Shown here in pieces: positions 1 to 8,042 of a stretch of DNA of 64,000 bases. Numbering within the stretch: the first letter of the stretch is position 1; each line of letters opens with the position of its first letter. A program made the position numbers and the translations under genes. This DNA is from Lyophyllum atratum (lineage: Eukaryota > Basidiomycota > Agaricomycetes > Agaricales > Lyophyllaceae), in NCBI GenBank assembly GCA_014905825.1, contig JACGCN010000014.1:1116001-1180000 (forward strand), given 5' to 3'. The notes below the pieces were generated by a model. It had not been told where the DNA came from. It ran no database searches and worked only from the letters and a program-made list of their open reading frames with translations.

Positions 1-2
1 CT

Positions 3-1141
3 GGTCCGGGAGGTAATCCCGGAGGAGGCGGAGGAGGCGGTCCCCCAGGACCTCCTGGTTCAAACGGTTGGTGGAGTTACGGGCAAGGACCCTATAACTT
101 CAATGTACCGACAATCAAAGCGGAATTGAAGCAAGACGACTTACCTACTTGGGACGGGAACCATAGGACAGCCGTCGACTACTTTTGGAAGATACAACAA
201 TTGGCCTCCTTAGGGGGTAACGTACCCCTAGCTCTGGGGCAATGGTTATGGGCGAGACTGAAGGAGGGTTCCCCGATCCAAGCCTGGTTTCGTACATTGA
301 CCTTGGACGATCAAGCTCACATGAGATCGCATTACTTGCTCTACCTGAGGGGTATCCGTGACGATTTCCTAGGAGACGCGTGGCAAGCCGATATGAACCG
401 GGTGTATGAAGGGCAAAGTTTCCGTCAGCCTGGTCATGAGAGGGAATCACCTCCCACGTTCATTACTAGACGGGTGATGTACACCAGGATGCTTGTCAAC
501 TCGGACAACGGAGGTCCGTTGGAAGTCATCGAGATTATGAAGAAAGCTCCAGTAGCTTGGAAACCTTTACTCGTGGTGGAAAATATTAAGGACACAAAAA
601 CCTTATTCTCCAAAGTGACGACTCACGAGTTAGCGTTGGTACAAGCCGTGCGTCAAGAAACTTCGGACGTGATCACGTCCGAAAACTTGCGAGGCTGGTT
701 GAAGAAAATAGGTTACGAGGAAAATAAACCCAAACCCGCTTATCGACCGATGCGTCGCGCTAACGCGACGGGAGCCGACGACGACGACAACCTGGGGAAC
801 CAGCTTGCCTTAGCTTCTGACGTAAAGGATGATGACGAACGTACCCTGAAGGAGTGCTACCAAGTTCTGGAAAAACAACAACGCCCACCTCCTCCGGGAG
901 GTTACCCTTACCCCAAGAACGATCATGTTACTACTAAGATGGGTCGTCTACCTCCGTCCCCATGCAAAAGTTGCGGAAGCGAGAATCATTGGGATAAGGA
1001 ATGCCCCGACTTTGCTGTCAATTTGGAAAAGCAGAGGCGCCGAGCAAACGTTACTACGACCCAAAATTTGGAGGAAGAAGCTATGTACTCCAGCGCGTAC
1101 AACATACTCTTGCAGCAGGTGCTTCAAGACGAAGACGGCCT
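3..1141 (+). CDS. Ty3/gypsy Gag, 5'-truncated by window edge
   Basis: Retrotransposon Gag, the structural protein that packages element RNA in cytoplasmic particles. The frame is open from base 3, so the true start lies left of the window; TTG at 126 is only an internal codon. The N-terminal part is Gly/Pro-rich, followed by a helical Gag core and then a CCHC zinc knuckle (C-x2-C-x4-H-x4-C) at 963-1004. The frame runs into a foreign insertion at 1142. The triplet phase at 1141 matches the phase at 2359, so removing the insertion plus one target duplication joins this frame to the protease frame downstream. The native product was therefore a Gag-protease polyprotein. Assignment as Ty3/gypsy rests on the knuckle and the downstream protease-RT-RH-IN order. 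Confidence 0.85.
1134..1141. repeat. Target-site duplication, left copy (pairs with 2351-2358)
   Basis: GACGGCCT lies directly outside the left inverted repeat and is repeated exactly at 2351-2358 outside the right one. It marks the original gag-pro target. Confidence 0.9.
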
Positions 1142-2350
1142 TAGGCTTTCGAGGTCCGGTCGCACCAACCGGAAAAGACCGCAAATTGACCGGACCGCAA
1201 CCGGAAGCAACCGGACTTGCGGTTGCGGTTGCGGCAGGTTTCTCAGGTCGTCGGTTGCGGTTGTTCAGAAATCGCGTGTCTGCGGCAACTGATGATAACC
1301 GGTCGCGACCGGTTGCAACCGGGCCACAAGTCACGCGAGGCACCAAACAAGTCCATTGTTGACATGCCATTGTTGACGGCTTTCCACCACCACCACCACC
1401 GCTACCACCGCCGTTTCGACCCCCAGCGTCATCCCCTCGACACCGCCGCCAACGACACACTCCGGGAACATATCACAAGCCCTCAACAACAGGCCCAGAA
1501 GGATGACAACGAAGGAGTGGCAGGGGAGCAAAGCAGGGCAGACCCCAGTCGGGGGAGAGCCGTTAGGTGCGTCTTTGGACCCACCACCAGTCGTCAATGA
1601 CCACCAGAAGACGTTATCCAGGAGCGACGCCCCCGCCTACTGCCCATGAGCATGCCCCGAAGCCCAGGCAACCGCCACGTCACCCAACGACGCAGCCACA
1701 GCCCCCAGCCACCACACCCCTCTGCAGTGCACGAGCGTGCGCTGAAGCTCAGTCGACCGCCACGTCGACCGCCACATCACGCGAAAACGCCCAGCACAGC
1801 CCATTGCGACCCGTGAGCAGCCCCGGGCGCCGTCACGTCGCCACTACCCGCCCACATCACCACCACGACCTGTCCCCCGACCGCCGCACTACTTCTCGCC
1901 CACACGTCCACGTCCCCCGACCGCCGCCACGTCGCACCTCCCTCTCACCCAGGCCACCAACATCCATCCCCACGTCACCCAATTACACGTTGCTCGAGTC
2001 TCATGATGTTATTCAAGTAATTTATTAGGTTCTCTTCTCTTGTAGTAGTTACATGCCTGTCAATATATGTGCTATCCTTATATGATTTCGTATGTTCTTA
2101 GTAAAGTTGTGAGTAATTTCGTGGCCGTGTAGTCGGTCATAACCGGTCGCGACCAACTGCGAACCGGTTGCAACCCAGTTCAGTCGCAACCGGTTCAGAC
2201 CGGTCTCGAGAGTGGATGCGACTGATACCGACCGGTCCTGCACGGTTCGGTCGTCGGTTGTACTTACCTTGTAAATTTGCCAACCGGTTGCGGTTGCGGT
2301 TGGGGCCAAAACGGGCCGAAAACCGGACCCAACCGGACTTCGAAAGCCTA
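1142..2350. mobile_element. Non-autonomous hAT-like element inserted in gag-pro
   Basis: A 1209-bp insertion. Its ends are inverted repeats: TAGGCTTTCGAGGTCCGGT at 1142-1160 and the complement of TAGGCTTTCGAAGTCCGGT at 2332-2350, with one mismatch in 19. It is flanked by perfect 8-bp direct repeats GACGGCCT (1134-1141 and 2351-2358), the duplication size typical of the hAT superfamily. Both subterminal zones are packed with short motifs such as CGGTTGCGGTT, ACCGGTCGCGACCGG and CCGGTTGCAACC, which hAT transposases commonly recognise. The centre (about 1370-2020) is C-rich with CCACCACCA runs and has no transposase-like ORF, so the copy is non-autonomous. The superfamily call rests on TSD length and end structure only. 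Confidence 0.85.
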
Positions 2351-2358
2351 GACGGCCT

Positions 2359-3811
2359 GGGGGGCTCGTCGGATCAGCAGCCTCAGGGTTTTGAATCGGC
2401 TTTCCCAGGTCGCTTAACTTCCGCTACTCGCGAGGCGTGGAAGGATGCAAGGGGATATAAGACCGCAACGGAAGCAGGGAATACACTCCAGGGGCGGGAG
2501 AACACCCAGCGACGACCAGGCGAACAAGAACAGTCAACGGATATCGAGCTTCAGGACACCCTCACACTACACATACCCGCGAAGGGTTCCCCCACTCTTT
2601 GCAGGAAGGCGACCATCGAAGACGTAGTCGATGAGCACTGGGAAGAAATGGCGCGTAATCCAGTAGCTCTACAACACTTAATAGAGGACTCGCTCCCGAC
2701 AAATGGGGCCAAAGAGGCGATACTCGCACCTAGCAGGAAAGCGACAGTCGAGGACGTGGTCGATGAGCACTGGGAAGAGATGGCGCGGAAACCTGTGGCG
2801 GAGACGCATTTGATAGAGGACATCGAAGAACACGAAGTGTTCACGACCAACACAGGAAGCGATAGCGCGGGTTGGCACGACTCCGAGTTTTCGTGGACTC
2901 CACCCCCGCCTGATTCTGAACCCATCCGACTGCCTAAGCAACGCCGACCCAAGGCAGGTGAATCCGCAGTGGGGATCTCCGTCTTGGCGATGAAGGGTTG
3001 GGTCGGCAGTCCGAAAAACCAACGCACGGATCTGCGCCTGGATTCTTGCGCAGATATAAGCTTAATTTCCAAGGATTTCTTCGATGGCCTTCAGCACAAA
3101 CCAAAAATTCAGCAGGGGAAGCGTATGAACCTGTGGCAACTCACAGACAAAAACACTTCTATATCGGGATTCGTGCACATTCCTCTGTTCGTGATGACCG
3201 AGAACGATCAGTTGATCGAAGCAGAGCTAGAGGCGTACGTCGTACCGGGAATGACGGTCCCTATCCTCCTAGGAGAAGATTTCCAGCTATCATACGAGGT
3301 GGGAGTAACCCGCAGCGTGGGCGATGGTACCAGGGTTCGCTTTGGGAGAACGGAGCACACCATTCTAGCTGAAGGCGTTGGACGGACGGCAGACTTCGCG
3401 CGGATGCGGCAGAGTGTTTCCTTGGCGAATCAGTACACCAAAGCGAAGACCCACAAGAGATCGCAAGCACGTCGCAAACGTCGTAAGAAGCGCATGGGCG
3501 AAGACCTACGGACTATCCGTGCTGCTGAAGACACCCGGCTGCGACCGCATCAATCGATGAACATAAGAGTCGAGGGCGACTTCGCGACCGACCGCGAGTG
3601 GTTGGTGGAGAAAAACCTTCTAGCGACCCGGAACGGGAACCCATTGGCTGTACCGAACGTCTTGATTTCCAGCCGCCACCCATGGGTACCAGTCTGTAAC
3701 GCTTCCGATTCCCCAAGAACCATACGCAGAGGGGAAGTCATAGGGCAATTGACGGACCCTCAAGAATTCTTCGACGTGGCTGATACCGAGGAGAAGGAAG
3801 TGCAGTACTGA
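2359..3811 (+). CDS. Ty3/gypsy protease region (C-terminal half of Gag-Pro)
   Basis: Continuation of the Gag frame beyond the hAT-like insertion; an apparent start at 2168 lies inside the insertion and is not native. It contains an acidic region with a short internal duplication (two near-copies of a stretch with VDEHWEEMAR at about 2600-2820). A retropepsin-like site, DLRLDSCADISLIS, has the active-site D-S-C-A triplet at 3041-3052; the canonical retroviral form is D-T/S-G, and DSCAD is the form I associate with basidiomycete Ty3 elements. A basic RRKRRKKR patch lies near 3475-3495. The frame ends at TGA 3809-3811, in the same phase as pol. Confidence 0.75.
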
Positions 3812-3829
3812 CGGTCCGCGGAGGCGATG
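3809..3829 (+). other. Pro-pol junction: UGA-CGG stop and in-frame pol ATG
   Basis: The protease frame stops at TGA (3809-3811), followed immediately by CGG. The pol ATG at 3827 is in the same frame with no further stop between. UGA followed by CGG is one of the contexts known for programmed stop-codon readthrough in plant-virus RNAs, and the next bases are G/C-rich. Readthrough would give a Gag-Pro-Pol fusion; termination followed by reinitiation 15 nt later is the alternative. Both mechanisms are inference. Confidence 0.45.
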
Positions 3830-6800
3830 GCAGCAATCATTGCAGCGCAGATGGCGGCAGGTGATAAAACTGAGGAGCAGACGTCGGAGGGAAACGGAAC
3901 TCCAGCAACGACCAGCACAGAGGGCAAGGATGCCGCGCCGAAATCAGACAGCGAAGTGGAGGATGACTACGGCCCAAAAACGGCGGCTATGCCAGACCCA
4001 CGCGAATATCCGTCTTCCGAGATGAAGGAACTGATCGATGTAGGGTCCCTCCCGGAGCATCTGCACGATAGAGCGTGGGCGATGTTGCAACGCCGAGTCA
4101 AGGCTTTCGGATTCGATGGACGATTGGGAAACTATCCAGCACGCGTTCACATCCGAACGGTCGATGGCCAAGTGCCCATCTCAGGACCAATGTATGGCTC
4201 ATCCCCAGCCAAACGAGGTATAATGGATGAGCAACTAAAAAAATGGTTTGAGTTGGGAGTGATAGAGCCGTCCAAGAGTCCATGGAGCGCTCCCGTTGTG
4301 ATCGCCTACAGGAACGGTAAACCGCGTTTCTGTGTGGACTACAGGAAGCTGAACGCGGTGACGATACCTGACGAATTCCCTATCCCACGCCAATCCGAAA
4401 TTCTAGCGTCGCTAGCGGGTGCTCAGGTGCTCTCGTCACTAGACGCCCTCGCTGGATTCACGCAGCTGGAGCTTGAGGAATCAGAGGTCGAAAAAACAGC
4501 GTTTAGGACGCATCGGGGGCTCTTTCAATTCAGGCGGATGCCGTTTGGGCTCCGTAACGGGCCCTCCATCTTTCAACGGGTAATGCAGAACATCCTCGCG
4601 CCCTACCTGTGGTTGTTCTGTTTAGTATACATCGATGATATCGTGGTGTACTCGAAAACCTACGAGGAACACATTGATCACTTGGATGCGGTGCTCGGAG
4701 CGATCGAGAAGTCTGGCATCACGTTATCGCCAACGAAATGCCACCTGTTCTATTCCTCTATTCTGCTGCTCGGCCACAAGGTGTCCCGGCTAGGCCTCTC
4801 TACACACGCGGAGAAAGTTAGCGCAATATTGGAATTGGAACGGCCCAAGAAACTCTCACAGCTACAAACGTTCTTGGGGATGGCGGTCTACTTTTCAGCT
4901 TTCATTCCCTATTATGCGAGCATATGCGCGCCGCTGTTCCACTTGTTACGGAAAGGGAGTCGATGGACTTGGGGGGCGGACGAGGAATATGCTTTCGAAG
5001 CGGCGAAAGAAGCATTGCGCTCAGCACCGGTACTTGGTCACCCCATAGAGGGCCGTCCCTATCGCTTGTATACAGATGCGTCGGACGAAGCCGCTGGATG
5101 CGCATTACAGCAAGTCCAACCGATCCTCATTAAAGACCTAACAGGAACCCCAGCGTATACACGTCTCCAAAAAGCGTTTCAAGCAGGACTTCCACCACCT
5201 AAGCTGACCGTGAATACGGGAGGCAAATCGGATAAAGACTACGAACCAGACCGCTGGGGGGCAAATTTCGAAGAAACGACTGTCCACGTGGAACGCGTCA
5301 TAGGTTACTGGTCCAGGACGTTCAAGGGAGCCGAGCAACGCTATTCAACGACAGAAAGGGAAGCTCTAGCAGCAAAAGAAGGCTTAGTGAAGTTTCAACC
5401 CTTCATAGAAGGGGAGAAAGTTACGTTAATAACAGACCATTCCACGCTGCAATGGGCGAGGACGTACGAAAACTCCAACAGACGCCTAGCTTCCTGGGGG
5501 GCTGTGTTTTCAGCGTACGCCCCTGACCTCGAGATAGTGCATCGGGCAGGCCGAGTACACTCAAACGTGGACCCATTGTCGCGTCTGCCCCGAGCTCCTC
5601 CAGTACACACCTCCCCCACCCCAGAAGACGGACCAACGATCATCACGGATATGGACCTAGCCGAAGCCCAGGAGAAGGCATTCCAGGAATCACCAGCTAA
5701 ACGAGCAACATTTGTGGCTTGGGACTGGGACGACTGCCTCGAAGAGTCATCCTCGATCTGGGTCGAAGTTCAGCAAGCAACGACAAGATCGAAAGGAAAG
5801 GGGACAACGTCCACGCAAGCTGCTCAGCCAACCTCACCCAAAGAGACGATACCATCGTTACCGACAGTTACCGACAGCAACGACATAGACACAGTAGATA
5901 CTGCTCAGGAATATTGGGCAGCCTCGAATCCACCCCCCAATATGCACGTCATAATGGATCCGACATTCCGCACAGAATTTATAAACGCCTACACAAGCGA
6001 TCGAGGATTCGCCGGGTTATGGAAGAGCAAGGAGACCGACCCCGATCAATGGGTGTCGGGGCGTCGGTTCTTCAAAGATGAGGAAGGCCTCTTGTTCTTC
6101 CTCGACGCTGGCTATCAACCTCGCCTATGCATTCCAGAGAAATATCGCATTCAAATCATGACCGAGATTCACGAGAGCCCTCTCCAAACGGCTCATGCAG
6201 GAGCGAAGAAACTATGGGAGCTGATGAGTCAGAAGTACTACTGGAACAGGATGAAGGCCGACGTACTCCGGTTCTGTGCGACCTGCGACGTATGTCAGAA
6301 GACTAAACCCACGAACTTCAATCGTTATGGATACCTTATACCTAACCCCATCCCGAGCCGACCCGACGAGTCCGTCTCGATGGATTTCATTGTGAACTTG
6401 CCTTGGTCGGAGGACAGCAATGCCGTATTCGTGGTAGTGGACCGCCTAACGAAGCACTCTCATTTCATTCCAACAACGTCAGGTCTGACAGCCAGGGAGT
6501 TCGGGGCGTTATTCTTCAAGCATATCATATGCAAATTCGGTCTACCTACAAGCATCATTACAGACCGGGACCCACGATGGACTTCAGATTTCTGGCGGGG
6601 CGTAGCGGAGTGCATCAACACGACCATGTCCCTGTCCTCGTCCCACCATCCCCAGCACGATGGACAAACAGAGATAGTCAACAAAACTCTGGAGACGATG
6701 GTCCGGGCCTATGTCAACAGAGATCGGACAGACTGGGCTAAATGGATTCACCTATTGGAATTCGCGTACAACACGAACCACCATGCCTCTATCGGGTGCA

Positions 6801-7348
6801 GCCCCTTCTTCCTACTACACGGATTCGATCCCCGCCTACCTCTCGACTTCCTGGCGGGCGATTCGAACGAGGCGCCATCCTATGCTTTGACGGATGAGGG
6901 CCGTGAATTTTTGGAACGCCTGGAGTTGCACAGGGAAAGCGCTCGACTGGCGATAGCGAAAGCGCAGGACGAACAGGCCCGATACTACAACAAGGGTAGA
7001 AAACCGGTCCCGAAGTTTGAAGTGGGCGACCAGGCGTTAGTGAACCCGCATTCAATGGAATGGATCGAATCGAAAGGGGAAGGAGCTAAATTGGTACAAC
7101 GATGGATAGGCCCCTTTGAAGTCACGCAGAAGGTTAACGAGAAGACGTACCGCTTACGGATGAGCAACAAGTACCCCGGTACCCACGTCTTCAACATCGA
7201 CCACTTGAAGAAATATAAAGCATCCCCACCGGAATTGGGCGATCGGACGATTATGCCAGAGACGAGGGTGGGGAAGCCTGCAAAAGCCGAGTATGACGTG
7301 GAGCGAATCATCGCTCTCACAAGCGATTTGGAAAGAAACGCGAGCTGA
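3827..7348 (+). CDS. pol: Ty3/gypsy Pol: reverse transcriptase, RNase H, integrase
   Basis: 1173-residue frame. Reverse transcriptase occupies roughly residues 100-290, with the catalytic YIDD box at 4628-4639. RNase H follows, with LYTDASD, the YSTTEREALA glutamate and the TDHSTL aspartate; about 55 extra residues sit between the first and second RNase H motifs. Integrase has the HHCC zinc module (H..H..CATCDVC, about 6170-6300), then the catalytic D (VSMDFIV), D (IITDRDPRW) and E (GQTEIVNKTLE). The linker before integrase is low-complexity. All catalytic residues are present, so the enzyme part looks intact. The frame ends prematurely because of a frameshift in the C-terminal chromodomain (next entry). 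Confidence 0.93.
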   Translation: MAAIIAAQMAAGDKTEEQTSEGNGTPATTSTEGKDAAPKSDSEVEDDYGPKTAAMPDPREYPSSEMKELIDVGSLPEHLHDRAWAMLQRRVKAFGFDGRLGNYPARVHIRTVDGQVPISGPMYGSSPAKRGIMDEQLKKWFELGVIEPSKSPWSAPVVIAYRNGKPRFCVDYRKLNAVTIPDEFPIPRQSEILASLAGAQVLSSLDALAGFTQLELEESEVEKTAFRTHRGLFQFRRMPFGLRNGPSIFQRVMQNILAPYLWLFCLVYIDDIVVYSKTYEEHIDHLDAVLGAIEKSGITLSPTKCHLFYSSILLLGHKVSRLGLSTHAEKVSAILELERPKKLSQLQTFLGMAVYFSAFIPYYASICAPLFHLLRKGSRWTWGADEEYAFEAAKEALRSAPVLGHPIEGRPYRLYTDASDEAAGCALQQVQPILIKDLTGTPAYTRLQKAFQAGLPPPKLTVNTGGKSDKDYEPDRWGANFEETTVHVERVIGYWSRTFKGAEQRYSTTEREALAAKEGLVKFQPFIEGEKVTLITDHSTLQWARTYENSNRRLASWGAVFSAYAPDLEIVHRAGRVHSNVDPLSRLPRAPPVHTSPTPEDGPTIITDMDLAEAQEKAFQESPAKRATFVAWDWDDCLEESSSIWVEVQQATTRSKGKGTTSTQAAQPTSPKETIPSLPTVTDSNDIDTVDTAQEYWAASNPPPNMHVIMDPTFRTEFINAYTSDRGFAGLWKSKETDPDQWVSGRRFFKDEEGLLFFLDAGYQPRLCIPEKYRIQIMTEIHESPLQTAHAGAKKLWELMSQKYYWNRMKADVLRFCATCDVCQKTKPTNFNRYGYLIPNPIPSRPDESVSMDFIVNLPWSEDSNAVFVVVDRLTKHSHFIPTTSGLTAREFGALFFKHIICKFGLPTSIITDRDPRWTSDFWRGVAECINTTMSLSSSHHPQHDGQTEIVNKTLETMVRAYVNRDRTDWAKWIHLLEFAYNTNHHASIGCSPFFLLHGFDPRLPLDFLAGDSNEAPSYALTDEGREFLERLELHRESARLAIAKAQDEQARYYNKGRKPVPKFEVGDQALVNPHSMEWIESKGEGAKLVQRWIGPFEVTQKVNEKTYRLRMSNKYPGTHVFNIDHLKKYKASPPELGDRTIMPETRVGKPAKAEYDVERIIALTSDLERNAS

Positions 7349-7464
7349 AGTACCTGATCAGATGGGAGGGGTACGGGCCGCAGTTCGACACGTGGGAGCC
7401 AGCCAAGAGTTTCGGCAACGCGCGCCAAACGCTAGCCGACTACCGGAAGAGGAACAACCTCTAA
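7309..7464 (+). pseudogene. Integrase C-terminal chromodomain, out of frame
   Basis: Downstream of YDVERII in the pol frame, the next frame reads HKRFGKKRELKYLIRWEGY and then DTWEPAKSF up to TAA at 7462-7464. This is a canonical chromodomain with its aromatic-cage-type W and Y residues. It is shifted one frame from pol, and pol itself stops at 7346-7348. A single-base change near 7309-7315 would account for it. In chromoviruses this domain steers integration to modified chromatin, so this copy would make an integrase lacking it unless ribosomes shift frame here. Confidence 0.8.
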
Positions 7465-8042
7465 ACGCTCTCGACGACAACGACCACCCGTTTCGCTCGG
7501 CGATTACCCGACGGGCCTACACAGGTGAAACAGACTCGGATATACGACACCTCACGAACACATATAACGACAGACTCCACGATTTCTACATGCCTCGGAC
7601 CGACTCTCTTCTCGATTTCATCTCACATCGCGTTCGGGTAAGAATTGCAAACAAAAACAAAACAAAAAAAAAAAAATCTTCTCTCTTACTATTTCTTTCT
7701 TTCTCTCTGTCGTTCTCTCCTTCCTGCGTTTTCTTTCTTTTCTTACTTTCTAGGAGTTTCCCCTCCCACTTCATCGCCTAGCTCATCAGCTGGACAGCCA
7801 CCCACGCGGCGGGTCACTTCCTTCCATCAACCGATATCACCGGTAACTGATCCCTACCATACGCGAGGTCGACCCGTGCGGATCTACTTCGGAGCGATGG
7901 CATGGGTGCTATACTTAAGGCGACCCGCAAGATCGAACTCCGCCGTCGACGCTGGGACGAGCTCTTGTGGACGTGGCCTTTCCCGCCCACTGACTCTCCT
8001 TGGAACTGATTTGACTTGGCCTTTCCAGTCAGATTTAGAACC
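7465..8042 (+). other. Inter-ORF region with an intron-like segment
   Basis: No convincing coding frame. It carries an A-run (about 7652-7676) followed by a long pyrimidine tract (about 7678-7752). A GTAAGA donor-like site at 7638 and a TTTCTAG acceptor-like site ending at 7753 bracket 116 bp containing that tract. This would suit a spliced leader for the next ORF. The sequence alone cannot show splicing. Confidence 0.35.

Noticed and set aside
1217..2028. His/Pro-rich ORFs in the first inserted element
   Set aside because: They arise from CCACCACCA-type repeats and have no domain or splice support.
2168..2350. N-terminal extension of the protease ORF starting at 2168
   Set aside because: It lies inside the hAT-like insertion; the native frame enters from gag at 1141.
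8016..8042. Upstream start of the third retroelement ORF
   Set aside because: The frame begins at TTG; the first ATG, with a good context, is 8043.
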